Shown here piece by piece: positions 36,545 to 48,700 of a stretch of 64,000 nucleotides of DNA. Each line of letters begins with the position of its first letter. The first letter of the stretch is position 1. The stretch is from Lepturacanthus savala (lineage: Eukaryota > Chordata > Actinopteri > Scombriformes > Trichiuridae): assembly GCA_030544235.1 (NCBI GenBank), contig CM060464.1, positions 34,305,602 through 34,369,601 of the forward strand. Direction: 5' to 3'. The position numbers and the translations under genes were made by a program. The notes under the pieces were generated by a model. The model did not search any database. It saw only the letters and a program-made list of their open reading frames with translations, and was not told the DNA's origin.

Positions 36545-37824
36545 AGTGGGAAAATAATGATGAATAAAATAATTACTTTTTAATCTCTAAATCGTTGAAT
36601 TGTCAAATTTATCGGTTTCGGAATCTTCTGGAAGGACTGACGTCATCATCCAGCATAGACAGCGGCCATCTTGTTCTCTCCCTTTGACTCTCAGCTCCAC
36701 TCAGTAGTTATGGGAATTGTCGTTCACTTTGAAGAACTAGTTCAGTTCAGACCGTTCAGTAAAAAAACCCATTCATTTCGTTCATTTCGTTCACTCTGTG
36801 CTTTCTGCTTTCCTATTCAACAAATAAAATGCAACAAAATGATTTCTGATGTCAGACATGGAACCACCAGCTTATTTTATTTGACAAAAATAACTGCTCA
36901 ATTAAATGTACAATCAAAAATAAACAAACAAGTATGAAATTAACTATTAACATAATATTAAGATGCTGTGTATTGAAAAAAATAAAAAATAATAATGGAT
37001 CAGTGATCGGTTCGCACCCACTAACAGGGAAGCGGATCAGTGAACGGCTCGCACCCACTTAGAGGAAAGTAGTTCAGTGAAGTTGAACACTGTACACTGA
37101 ACTACTTTCCTCTAAGTGGGTGTGAACCGTTCACTGTACTACTTTCCTCTAAGTGGGTGCGAGCTGTTCACTGAACTACTTTCCTCTAAGTGGGTGTGAG
37201 CTGTTCACTGAACTACTTTCCTATTAGTGGGTGCGAGCCATTCACTGAACTACTTTCCTTTAAGTGGGTGCAAACCGTTCACTGAACTACTTTCCTCTAA
37301 GTGGGTCGAGCCGTTCACTGAACTACTTTCCTCTAAGTGGGTGTGAGCTGTTCACTGAACTACTTTCCTCTAAGTGGGTGCGAACCTTTCACTGGTCCGC
37401 TTCCCTGTTAGTGGGTGCGAACCGTTCACTGAACCGCTTCCCTGCTAGTGGGTGTGAACCGTTCACTGAACTACTTTCCTCCAAGTGGGTCTGAGCCACT
37501 TAATGAACGGCTTCGCGTGAAATAGTTCTGAACGAATCCACTGAATTTAAGGGGAAGCCGTTCAGTGTACGGTTCGCTCTTGTACTGTTGGTGTCTGTGT
37601 CTATTACTATTACTCTGTGTCTATAACTATTGTTATTATTATTGTCCTTATTAAAAATAACCAATAAATCAGAAATCATTTTGTTGCATTTTATTGTCCA
37701 ATAGGAAACACACCAGCACACACATACACACATAGACACACGCCCCAACCCCTCCCCCCCACGATCTGAAATGAACTAGTTCTTCAAAGTGAACGACAAT
37801 TCCCAAAGTGGCTCGGCGGAGCAC

Positions 37825-37876
<52 letters not shown>

Positions 37877-38060
37877 CCCGCCCTCCTCACGCGTGTAGTA
37901 CAATCAGGAAAGCTGCTGCTGTTTTCTAGCTCGCCGAGGGAGGAAATATGATCGGTGACCAGACTGTTCAGCCAATTAAGGACGCCTCGAACGAAAAGAA
38001 CGGGTCTTTTCGAGGAAGTGAACTAGTTCACCCCGTTCACTAAAAAGAACTAGTTCTTTT
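36545..38060 (+). repeat. GTTCAC-rich foldback repeat, copy 3
   Basis: Same order as copy 2 inverted, but shorter: the internal duplicate block (ATGAAATTAACTATTAAC) occurs once. The 37-bp minisatellite occupies about 37,085-37,500 with more variants, and an (AC)n tract lies at about 37,829-37,874. Confidence 0.75.
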
Positions 38061-38209
38061 GATTCGTTCACTACCACTCAGAGAACAAAGGACTTTGCTG
38101 CTGCTCCGCTGTTTATTGGACTATTCGACAGATTTCGACGAAAATCGCATGTTTGTGGATTATTTAATCGTTTCCTTGAATCCCGGACGCCTGTGACCGG
38201 CTTCAACAG
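38061..38209 (+). other. Candidate non-coding first exon, right arm
   Basis: Ends CGGCTTCAACAG before GTAAGATAGAC, matching the left-arm exon. Conservation between arms reflects duplication and is not independent evidence of function. Confidence 0.45.
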
Positions 38210-39113
38210 GTAAGATAGACTTCTTCTGAGTAAATGACTGTTTTCTTTGCCTCATCATCCCGTTAGCATTAGCCTGAGTGCTTCTGACATAACTGCTGTT
38301 AGTTTTAGTATTTAAGTGGTTTTATGTCCGTGTGGCAGTCTGTGTCCGAGACGAAAAGTTATGTTTTTGTCAGGATTTGCTTTTTTGGTCGTTTTTTTTA
38401 CCGTGTGATGTTGATGTGTGATGTTAGCATTAATGCTGTTGTTAGCCGCGTGTGTGTGTCGTACTATGACTGGGTGGGTGTTTCTTGGTGAGGAAAATTT
38501 ATATTTTTGACAGGATTGTTGTGATTGTTCGTGTATTGTGGTTATTGTTAGCATTAGTGCCATTAGGCCGCTAGCTTCTTAGCCCTTTGTGTAAGACATA
38601 ACTAATGTTACTGTACTTGGAGGGTGTGTGTGAGAAAATCTGCTTTTGATAGAATGAGCGTTTATTAATCACTGTCCTGTGATCTTAATGGAGTTAAAGT
38701 TTTGCAGTTAAGAAGTTTAAGTACATCAGTATTATGTACTGTATAATATAATATCAGAATATTGATATTGACATCAGTCATTTTCAGTCAGATATTAATC
38801 AGAGTTTATTATTCTGTTTCTAGTATTGCCTAAACAATACTACTGTTTTTAATATACTTTATGTAAGGCGACCTTGAGGCTACGAAAGGCGCCCAATAAA
38901 TAAAATGTATTATTATTATTATTATTTATATAGTGACTTTACTTTTAGTTGAGTTTTAATAAACACATCTAGCTAGTCTTGTGAGTTAATGTAGTAAAGT
39001 ATTGCAGTAAAGATGTAAACAGTGTATCTCTGGTATTTATTTGTAGTCAATAATATCACACAGTAATCTGAGTCAGTGGAGTTTATTGGTGTGTGTGTGT
39101 GTAGTTGAACATA
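38210..39113 (+). other. Presumed intron and flank, right arm
   Basis: Mirror of 25,193-26,103. Contains (ATT)n near 38,910 and a (GT)n tract near 39,090. No coding signal. Confidence 0.5.
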
Positions 39114-39298
39114 CACAGCAAAATCACAAGTGTTAATTCAACTCGCACAGAGTTAATCTGAACACTTTTCCCGCGTTTATATAATTCTGACGGATTCTGA
39201 GTAAAAATTACACTTAACAGTGTTAATATTTTCACTCTTTAATAGTGTTAAAATTTGACACCCTCAGTGTCATTTTATGACACCACATCGGTGCACTT
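39114..39298 (-). mobile_element. EnSpm-like right terminus fragment, right arm
   Basis: Begins CACAGCAAAATCACAAG at 39,114 and matches 25,008-25,192 inverted, including the L1 target duplication CCACATCGGTGCACTT at 39,283-39,298. Confidence 0.88.
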
Positions 39299-40264
39299 TT
39301 TTTATACTTTGTTTTTATTGTTTTAACATTTAAATATGCAAAGTTTTCACAAAATACATATGTACACAATACAGGTACAACAGACAGGGCCATCTATAGC
39401 AAAACAAAATGCAAGATATCACTCACAGCTGATAGTTAGAAAATAAATAATAATAATAAATAAAATGAGTTGGCCTAACGGGCCTTCATGTCCATAGCTC
39501 TCACGTGAGTCACTCTCGGTTTAACATTTCAGTCCGTAGTGAAACAGGGTACCCCCCAGGGGTGCGTGTTCCTCCACACATTCATCATGGTGTCTAATTT
39601 GGGAATCTCAGCACGGAAAAGTTCAAAATTCTCCACACAGAGCATTCCAAAATCAATGAGATTGCTTCTGGTCCAAGTAAAATTGTCGGGCACTCATTAC
39701 TCAGCCATTTCCTGGTTATTGCTTTCTTACTACTTGCTAATAGTATTTGTAATAAGTACCTATCTTGTTTATTCATCACAATCGGTGTTTCCTAAATATA
39801 TAACACTGAAGCTTAGGTCAAGCTGCATGTTAATTATTGAGCTGATTGCTGTTACTACCTCTACCCAATATGAAGAAATATTAGGGCAATCCCAAAATAT
39901 ATGGAAGTGGCCAGCAGACATGTCACCACACCTTCTCCAACACTGTCCGTGTTCTGGGTTGTTAGTCTGTAAGCTTTTAATTTTGGGAGTTATGAAAAAC
40001 CTTAAATTGTGCTTCTTTCTCCCATCTTGATTTAATATACATTGTGGAATGACCCCTGTCCAGTTGTAGAGCAGAATAAATCCTGGAGATCAGTTTTCTG
40101 TCAGTATCACCCTTCCATGCCTTATATATCCTGATCAGGTTCATTCCTTCTTCTCCAATAGTTTTTATGTTTTTATCAAAATAGTGTCTTAGTTGAAGGT
40201 ATCTGAAGAAATCGCGTTTGTCCAGATCATGAGTTTCTGTGAGGCGTTGAAAGGGATCTAATCC
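39299..40264 (-). mobile_element. L1 3' fragment, right arm
   Basis: Reverse complement of 23,956-25,007: 3' tail and ORF2 C-terminal region (HDLDKRDFFRYLQLRHYF; IYKAWKGDTDRKLISRIYSA). It breaks abruptly at 40,264 into retroviral sequence, making a spurious chimeric open frame at 40,402-39,977. Dead fragment. Confidence 0.85.
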
Positions 40265-40540
40265 CCTCGAACGCCATAAGGGAGTTTGCTGATAACTGAT
40301 GTAAACTGCCTCAAACCCACTCTGTGTCCAGTTTGAATTGGATATAAGTGATTCTATCTGCGCATTTGTTAATCGTATACCACCACTAAAGAAAGGACTC
40401 AAATCCTCCTGCTATCTCATTAGCCAATTTGTATTTATCAAGAATCCTGCATGGCACACCAATTGCATCCATATAAGTAGGGTTATTGTCATGAATTGAA
40501 CATATTTGTGATGTGATATTTGTATATAGTTTCACCAAAT

Positions 40541-41060
40541 CTACGCATTGTGTCCATGGCCTTCCTGTTTACTCAATACACGTTTTAATCTATTTTTTTT
40601 TCTTTTATTCATTCTTTCTACTAACCCAGCGCTTTGAGGGTGGTAAGCACAGTGATTTTTCAAATCAATATGAAACATTACTTCAATTTTCTTCACAACC
40701 TGATTGACAAAATGAGCTTCATTATCACTATAAATTTTCTCAGGAATTCCATATCTGGAAATAATGTCTTCACAAAGCACTTTTGCCACCGTCAATGCAT
40801 CTGGATGTTGAGTAGGAAAGAGTTCAATCCATTTGAAAATGCATCTATTATGACCAAACAATACTTCTTACCTTCACTTTGGTTTAACTCTCTAAAGTCC
40901 ATATGTATAATTTGAAATGAATATTTAATTGTGTTTAGCGCATGTCAAACATGCTCTACAAAAAATGTTTGCATAAGAGTTAAATCCATATGTTGTATAT
41001 TGTTGGTGTACCTGTCCTACCATCCCTCCTGTTGAGACATGTGTAACACCATGGCTCAAT
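40541..41060 (-). pseudogene. ERV integrase, frameshifted
   Basis: Minus-strand integrase. The zinc-binding domain CxxC is visible as FCRACLTCAKHN at about 40,970-40,935. In the rve catalytic core the first Asp is near 40,830, the second is in YSDNEAHF (Glu where Gly is usual), and the catalytic Glu is in AGLVERMN. A one-base deletion directly after the first catalytic Asp separates it from the main open frame 40,861-40,541. It follows protease sequence directly, with RT/RNase H deleted between 41,128 and 41,060. Normal role: inserting retroviral cDNA into host DNA; this copy is inactive. Confidence 0.82.
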
Positions 41061-41127
41061 ATTGCTGCCCATTTATATAGGTTTGGTAGGATAGGTTTAT
41101 TGTTGGGTCATACATAGATATCATTTT

Positions 41128-41480
41128 TTAAATTTTGCACTGTTTTTCTTTCTTCAATTTCTTTTTCAGAAAAGTCAAAGGTTTTCCGTTTACCAATAAG
41201 GTTCTTTTGGGTTTTACTCCGTCCATTAATAACAAATCTTGCAAGTTTAACACTTCTTCTGTTTCACATTCTGTTGCATCTCCTTCCTCACTTTCGATGG
41301 CTCTCTGCTTCACTTACTCTATTTCAGACTTCCATTTCAACTTTCTATTTCCTTCTCTTCTCTTCTGTAACACACTTCAAATCTGGTCATTTCTGACTTT
41401 CCCTCTGATCTCTTCCTTTCCTTCTCAGGACAATATCTATGTGTCCTTCCTTTCCACAACACCAACATACTGACATGTTC
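41128..41480 (-). pseudogene. ERV nucleocapsid-protease remnant
   Basis: A CWCCGKEGH knuckle at the 5' end with the last Cys replaced by Leu. An acidic linker follows, then the LLVNGKPLTF segment typical of the stretch just before the protease DTGA, which itself is lost. Stops interrupt the frame before 41,313. Confidence 0.65.
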
Positions 41481-41554
41481 ATTCTAAATCCATCTCTTCT
41501 CATTTTCTTCTGTTTGCTTTTTCTCTCACCTTCCTCTCTCTAGTTGCTGCTATC

Positions 41555-42052
41555 TGTTAGAATGATGCATATAAGTTATCCCATATTTACTCATTTCCAT
41601 TCTTTTATTCTGTGTTCTGTAATAAGTTGTGTGTGTGTCCTTTTCTGAGTTATCTTCTAGGTGGACAATGGAGATGTTGCAGCTGTTGACTTGACCAAGA
41701 TCTGAACTTCCTTCCAACTGTTCAATGATTTTACCAGGCTCCTGTCGTAATGACAGGAAAGTTGTAAACATGTTTACATTCTAGATAAGGAAAAACAAGA
41801 CCATGTGTTAGTTAGACATTTACAACAGTTTAGGTTGTTGCTGACCTTTCCCCCTCCCCTTAGAAGCAACAACCATTTGTCATTAGGGAAGCCCTCAATA
41901 AATAGGAGAGCAGGAGATAGAATCAGAGTAGGTAGGAGAATTGTAACTGTGCACATCTCCATCTGCTCTCCTTGCAAGTAAAACTTAATTCTGTTGTCTT
42001 CTCTCCTCTTTGTGTTTGTGTATTTAATATTTTAGGTTGTTTGAACCTGACA
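41555..42052 (+). mobile_element. Solo LTR nested antisense in the provirus
   Basis: A 498-bp LTR from TGTTAGAATG to GAACCTGACA flanked by CTATC on both sides (41,550-41,554 and 42,053-42,057), a perfect 5-bp target duplication. Same family as the host provirus LTR but opposite orientation. An AATAAATAG TATA/poly-A-like stretch lies near 41,899. Confidence 0.92.
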
Positions 42053-43043
42053 CTATCATCCAATACTCAGTGTCCTCATAGCCATGTTTTTTCATTTTTT
42101 TTTTAAATAATTTTTGTTTTTTTTGAACAATTAAGTCTTGTAAGACAGTAATTTTTTGTGTATTTAGTTGGCCTCCGAAGCATATTCAATTATCCATCTA
42201 TCTAAATTTTTAACTTTTTTAGGATCCTGTTTTTCAACGATTTTCCAATCTTTACATGCAGTGTATCTTTAGGTTTTAATTTACTCGATCCTATCCCCAT
42301 TTTCCAAAATTTGGTCCAGTTTGTCAACACCTAGGGTGTTCTAAAAACTGTTTTTCTGTCAGTAGGGCAGTAATTTAATGTTCTGTTGTGGTAATTCTCC
42401 TTTCTACTCTCTTCTCTTCCTTTCTTACTCTCCGTGATTGAGAGCGGAGAATTCTTGCCTCTGCATCCACAACAGCTTACTGCTTACACTGTTAACTTAC
42501 TGTTAAAACTTACTGTTTTGGTATGAAATAAAAATACCTAGTGGTATTTTACTTCCATTCACACTCTCACTCTCTCATACACGTCTTACTTTTAAGGCCT
42601 ATCACTCATACACGGACTTTTCAGTGTACACAGGACTCCGCCGTCCTCTTTTAACACGGAAATTTCGGCTTTCCGTCGCCAACCAAATTTAATCTTTTCT
42701 ATTTTTACCTGTTAGGGACTAGTATTTCCAGGGTTTTCTTTCTCTGTGCAAACAACCATGGAATTTAAGCCTATTTAGCAGGACTCCGCCATCTTATCAC
42801 TCTGCGCATACATCCACGGAATTTACTTTTCTTTTAAGCAAATTTAACTCACCACCGTTGTCTTCTCCTTGCTCGGAGTACCGTCAACCATCAGATCCCA
42901 GCTGGTGATTTGGAGGCCGGTCCTGGAAAGGATCTGATAGGCTGCTCTTAGGCTAGCCTGCCGTGGCCACGGTCTTCCCGGTGTCCCTCTCACCAGTTGG
43001 AATCCTTAGGTTTGTTGGCATCCGACTCGAAGGACCAAAATAA

Positions 43044-43604
43044 TGTCATGTTCAAACAACCTAAAACATTTAAAAACACACACAAAGAGGAGAAGACAAG
43101 GGATTAAGATTTCATACTGGTGAGGAGAACGGACAGAGAGATGCTCAGTTGCCATTTCCAACCCACTCTAACCATATCTCTGCCAGAACCCTCTTTTTAT
43201 TTCCTTAGGGTGGTCCCTAGTTACATGATGTTGTTGCTTCTAAGGGGAGGGGGAATGGCCAGCAACAACATAAACTGTCATAAATGTCTAACTAATACAA
43301 GGTTTTGTTTTCCTTTCTCTAGAATGTAAACAGGTCAGCTAAATTCCTAAGTTAGGTATGGTGTTAACAACAGGTTTACAACTTTCTTGTCATTACGACA
43401 GGAACCTGGTAAAATCATTGAACAGTTGGAAGGAAGTTCAGATCTTGGTCAAGTCAACAGCTGCAACATCTCCATTGTCCACCTGGAAGATAACTCAGTG
43501 CAGAACAAGACACACACAAACTTATACTGTCATGTTATGCAGAACAAAGAATAAAAGAATGGAAATAAGTAAATATGGGATAACTTATATGCATCATTCT
43601 AACA
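43044..43604 (-). mobile_element. 5' LTR of the provirus, right outer arm
   Basis: 561 bp; reverse complement starts TGTTAGAATG and ends GAACATGACA, followed by TTATT and a primer-binding-like site. Upstream flank (minus strand) ends ...GGTCAT, identical in context to the flank of the solo LTR at 3,931. Hence one integration duplicated with its surroundings. Confidence 0.9.
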
Positions 43605-43746
43605 ATGACCATGTTGACTTACTGTGGAGAAACATGGAGTATGAGTAGAGAACGAGCAAGACTTATTAGTCATTTTATAATCTGCTTGGTTGTTGTGTTT
43701 TTCCAGTTAATGCATCTACACTGTAATATCACTAAAGAATTTTTTA

Positions 43747-44400
43747 ATGGTCATTGATAGTAACTGGTCTCCTCACTTTACCACCTTCTACAGCGGCTCC
43801 ACTGACAGCATCCTGACCTACAACATCACTTCCTGGTTCAGGAGCTGTAGTTTCCATGGACAACAAAAACAGCCAATTAGGACTGATGAAGACTGCCTAC
43901 AGAACCGTTGCTGCTCCTGTCTCATCCTGATGGCGCTCTACCAACAGCAATGCATTCACACAGCTACCTCCACCATCAAAGACCCACTCCACCCTTCACT
44001 ATGATCAACATGTTTTACAAGCTGTAGGGCTTCAAGTGGACTGAATCCCCCCACACACACACTCACTGATACCCTGAACCCCCCAAACACACACCACCCC
44101 CCCAGCTGGACAACAACCAAGGACAAGGTTTGAACTGATTTAAGGACATGTCTGAATTACTTTAAACAGCACTGGATTGGAGACATTGAAGCACCTTTTA
44201 CTGAACCTCTGAAATTATTTGGTTATTAATGCTGTGAAATACTGTTTTTAAATATGTGATTGAAAATATATTTTTTTATAGATAGAATTTTTTAGTAATC
44301 ATTTAATCACCATTTTTATGTAATGTCAATGATGAGAAGCAATTTAATTTCAGACTGAATGTAAATGTGGAGTGAAATGACAATAAAGTGAACTTTGAAT
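43747..44400 (+). pseudogene. L2-like LINE 3' end fragment, right outer arm
   Basis: Inverted partner of 3,113-3,790: FTTFYSGSTDSILTY, TSWFRSC, later SGLNPPTHTLTDTLNP in a shifted frame, and a tail ending near 44,398 (ATGACAATAAAGTGAACTTTG). Frameshifted and 5'-truncated. Confidence 0.6.
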
Positions 44401-44760
44401 CTAGAATCTAATGTCTGAGGATTTTATTTTATATACATGTATATTAATACATTAGATATAGATATTTTATGCAACTGACATAAATACATGAATAAATTAA
44501 TTTAAATAAAATAATGTATTAAGGAGGTATATAGCTACATATCAAAGACATGGCATCTCATAAGAATACCCTCCTCAATGATGATGTTGGAAAATATCTT
44601 AGATGATAAAATTCAGAATTTTTGAGTTAGAAGCAGTTGGTCTGTGTCAGTGATGTCATCATTGCCACGGAAACACCACAGCTTCGTGGCTGAGCTGATT
44701 TCTCTGAAAGGCCTGAAAGCTGATTGGTCAATAGTTTTTCATCAATCTTCCCATGGCTTC
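44401..44760. other. Non-coding interval, right outer arm
   Basis: Mirror of about 2,735-3,112. The TA tract of the left arm is reduced here. A deletion relative to the left arm (left positions about 2,372-2,735) ends at 44,747. Confidence 0.6.
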
Positions 44761-44890
44761 TTGATGAAATGATTTAAATTCATGTGGCCTTCTGTCGCCT
44801 TTGTGCCATTCCTGTAATAACCCCAGTGGTGACCTTTATGCCAAAAGAATTTCACTTTTTTACTATAGATGTCTGGATTCTGGATGTCTG
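44748..44890 (-). repeat. Satellite-edge flank module, copy 3 (truncated)
   Basis: Reverse complement of 2,230-2,372, running from CTTCCCATGGCTTCTTGATG into the satellite edge. Confidence 0.82.
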
Positions 44891-45745
44891 GAAAACGATG
44901 TTGGACTTTCCCAGGTGAATTTCTAATCCAAAACTATACCATTGTACATAAAATAAAAGGTAAATAAGATTTTCTGTAAAAAATATTGCACTGATTAGGC
45001 CGATATAGCTTACTATCTTATTATGCTCTTCAGACTGAGAGAAAGATTCTGGAGCCATAAAAATTTTAAAACATGAACCACATGAAAACAATAGCTTTCC
45101 CAGGTGAATTCTTAATGCAAAACTATACCATTGTACATAAAATCAAAGGTAAACAAGATTTTCTGTAAAAAATATTTCACTGGTTGAGACGTACATCGCT
45201 TTTTACCTCATTGTGCTCTTTCGACCGAGAGAATGCATATGGAGCAATAAAAACTTTAAAACACGAACCACATGAAAACAATAGCTTTTCCAGGTGAATT
45301 TCTAATTCAAAACTATACCATTTCACATAAAGTATAAGGTAAATACGATTTCCTGCAAAAATATTGCACTGATTAGGTCTACATAGCTTTTTATCTTTTA
45401 GTGCTCTTCAGACCGAGAGAAAGCTTCTGGAGCCATAAAAACTTTAAAACATGAACCACATGAAAACAATAGCTTTCTCAGGTGAATTCTTAATCCAAAA
45501 CTATACCATTGTACATAAAATCAAAGGTAAACAAGATTTTCTGTAAAAATATTTCACTGATTTAGACGTACATCGCTTTTTATCTTATTGTGCTCTTCTG
45601 ACCGAGAGAATGCTTATGAAGCAATAAAAACTTTAAAACGTGAACCACATGAAAACAATAGCTTTCCCAGGTGAATTTCTAATCCCAAACTATAGCATTT
45701 CACATAAAGTAAAAGGTAAAACAGATTTTCTGTAAATATATTGCA
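44891..45745 (-). repeat. Diverged satellite segment, minus orientation
   Basis: About 4.5 diverged monomers, reverse complement of the array-edge type seen at 1,370-2,219. Ends at an AT-rich palindromic junction with the plus-strand array. Confidence 0.9.
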
Positions 45746-45785
45746 ATATATATATGCAAATATATATGCAAATATATTTTCTATA
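45746..45785. other. Head-to-head satellite junction
   Basis: Short stretch of alternating ATATATGCAAATATATATGC type where satellite orientation flips from - to +. A likely hairpin former and a candidate inversion or foldback breakpoint. Confidence 0.8.
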
Positions 45786-48700
45786 CAATATTTTTACAGA
45801 AAATCTTATTTACATTTTACTATATGTAAAATGGTATAGTTTTGGATCAGAAATTCAACTGGAAAAGCTATTGTTTTCATGTGGTTTGTGTTTTAAAATT
45901 TTTATTGCTGCATATGCATTCTCTCGGTCTGAAGAGCACAAAAAGACAAAAAGCTATGTAGGCCTAAATCAGTACAATATTTTTATAGAAAATGTTATTT
46001 ACCTTTTACTTTATGTGAAATAGTATAGTTTTGGATCAGAAATTCACCTGGAAAAGCTATTGTTTTCATGTGGTTTGTGTTTTAAAGTTTTAATTGCTCC
46101 ATATGCATTCTCTCGGTCTGAAGAGCACAAGAAGATAAAAAGCTATGTAGGCCTAAATCAGTACAATGTTTTTACAGGAAATCTAATTTACCATTTACTA
46201 TATGTAAAATGGTATAGTTTTGGATCAGAAATTCACCTGGAAAAGCTATTGTTTTCATGTGGTTTGTGTTTTAAAGTTTTTATTGCTCCATATGCATTCT
46301 CTCGGTCTGAAGAGCACAAAAAGACAAAGAGCTATGTAGGCCTAAATAAGTACAATATTTTTATAAACAATCTTATTCACCTTTTACTTTATGTGAAATG
46401 GTATAGTTTTGGATCAGAAATTCACCCGGAAAAGCTATTGTTTTCATGTGGTTTGTGTTTTAAAGTTTTTATTGCTCCATATGCATTCTCACGGTCTGAA
46501 GAGCACAAAAAGACAAAATGCTATGTAGGCCTAAATCAGTACAATATTTTTACAGAAAACCTCATTTACCATTTACTATATGTGAAATGGTATAGTTTTG
46601 GATCAGAAATTCACCTGGAAAAGCTATTGTTTTCATGTGGTTTGTGTTTTAAAGTTTTTATTGCTCCATATGCATTCTGTCGGTCTGAAGAGCACAAAAA
46701 GACAAAATGCTATGTAGACCTAAATCAGTACAATATTTTTATAGAAAATCTTATTTACCTTTTACTTTATGTGAAATGGTATAGTTTTGGATCAGAAATT
46801 CACCTGGAAAAGCTATTGTTTTCATGTGGTTTGTGTTTTAAAGTTTTTATTGCTCCATTTGCATTCTCTCGGTCTGAAGAGCACAAAAAGACAAAATGCT
46901 ATGTAGGCCTAAATCAGTACAATATTTTTACAGAAAATCTCATTTACCATTTACTATATGTGAAATGGTATAGTTTTGGATTAGAAATTCACCTGGAAAA
47001 ACTATTGTTTTCATGTGGTTTGTGTTTTAAAGTTTTTATTGCTCCATATGCATTCTCTCGGTCTGAAGAGCACAAAAAGACAAAATGCTATGTAGACCTA
47101 AATCAGTACAATATTTTTAGAGAAAATCTCATTTACCTTTTACTTTATGTGAAATGGTATAGTTTTGGATCAGAAATTCACCTGGAAAAGCTATTGTTTT
47201 CATGTGGTTTGTGTTTTAAAGTTTTTATTGCTCCATATGCATTCTCTCGGTCTGAAGAGCACAAAAAGACAAAAAGCTATGTAGGCCTAAATAAGTACAA
47301 TATTTTTATAAACAATATTATTTACCTTTTACTTTATGTGAAATGGTATAGTTTTGGATCAGAAATTCACCTGGAAAAGCTATTGTTTTCATGTGGTTTG
47401 TGTTTTAAAGTTTTTATTGCTCCATTTGCATTCTCTCGGTCTGAAGAGCACAAAAAGACAAAATGCTATGTAGGCCTAAATCAGTACAATATTTTTACAG
47501 AAAATCTCATTTACCATTTACTATATGTAAAATGGTATAGTTTTGGATCAGAAATTCACCTGGAAAAGCTATTGTTTTCATGTGGTTTGTGTTTTAAAGT
47601 TTTTATTGCTCCATATGCATTCTCTCGGTCTGAAGAGCACAAAAAGACAAAATGCTATGTAGACCTAAATCAGTACAATATTTTTATAGAAAATCTTATT
47701 TACCTTTTACTTTATGTGAAATGGTATAGTTGTGGATCAGAAATTCACCTGGAAAAGCTATTGTTTTCATGTGGTTTGTGTTTTAAAGTTTTTATTGCTC
47801 CATTTGCATTCTCTCGGTCTGAAGAGCACAAAAAGACAAAATGCTATGTAGGCCTAAATCAGTACAATATTTTTACAGAAAATCTCATTTACCATTTACT
47901 ATATGTGAAATGGTATAGTTTTGGATTAGAAATTCACCTGGAAAAACTATTGTTTTCATGTGGTTTGTGTTTTAAAGTTTTTATTGCTCCATATGCATTC
48001 TCTCGGTCTGAAGAGCACAAAAAGACAAAATGCTATGTAGGCCTAAATCAGTACAATATTTTTAGAGAAAATCTCATTTACCTTTTACTTTATGTGAAAT
48101 GGTATAGTTTTGGATCAGAAATTCACCTGGAAAAGCTATTGTTTTCATGTGGTTTGTGTTTTAAAGTTTTTATTGCTCCATATGCATTCTCTCGGTCTGA
48201 AGAGCACAAAAAGACAAAAAGCTATGTAGGCCTAAATAAGTACAATATTTTTATAAACAATATTATTTACCTTTTACTTTATGTGAAATGGTATAGTTTT
48301 GGATCAGAAATTCACCTGGAAAAGCTATTGTTTTCATGTGGTTTGTGTTTTAAAGTTTTTATTGCTCCATTTGCATTCTCTCGGTCTGAAGAGCACAAAA
48401 AGACAAAATGCTATGTAGGCCTAAATCAGTACAATATTTTTACAGAAAATCTCATTTACCATTTACTATATGTGAAATGGTATAGTTTTGGATTAGAAAT
48501 TCACCTGGAAAAACTATTGTTTTCATGTGGTTTGTGTTTTAAAGTTTTTATTGCTCCATATGCATTCTCTCGGTCTGAAGAGCACAAAAAGACAAAATGC
48601 TATGTAGACCTAAATCAGTACAATATTTTTATAGAAAATCTTATTTACCTTTTACTTTATGTGAAATGGTATAGTTGTGGATCAGAAATTCACCTGGAAA

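Larger units (their letters stand above)
35360..40264 (-). repeat. Inner palindrome, right arm
   Basis: Inverted match to 23,956-29,480. The inner edge lies in intron 1 of the P2X7-like gene. The outer edge is within L1 sequence at GGGATCTAATCC (40,253-40,264), beyond which retroviral env-like sequence begins. Confidence 0.88.
40265..43043 (-). mobile_element. Internal region of a deleted ERV provirus
   Basis: Minus strand, following the 5' LTR at 43,604-43,044. A primer-binding-like TGGTCCTTCGAGTCGGA lies at 43,037-43,021. A leader follows, then a gag start at 42,300 (MGIGSS, a myristoylation-type N-terminus). The 41,555-42,052 solo LTR interrupts, followed by a nucleocapsid knuckle (CWCCGKEGH) at about 41,470-41,440, a protease N-terminal piece and integrase from about 41,060. 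Finally an env transmembrane-like fragment runs to 40,265. Capsid, most of protease, all of RT/RNase H and the 3' LTR are missing. The layout suggests a gamma/epsilon-type fish retrovirus; it cannot encode a virus. Confidence 0.78.

Noticed and set aside
39977..40402. 141-codon minus frame as a novel fusion protein
   Set aside because: Chimera formed where a retroviral env fragment is joined to L1 sequence at the palindrome breakpoint; both parts are fragments.
41555..42052. 3' LTR of the minus-strand provirus
   Set aside because: It is in the opposite orientation and has its own CTATC target duplication, so it is a separate nested insertion.
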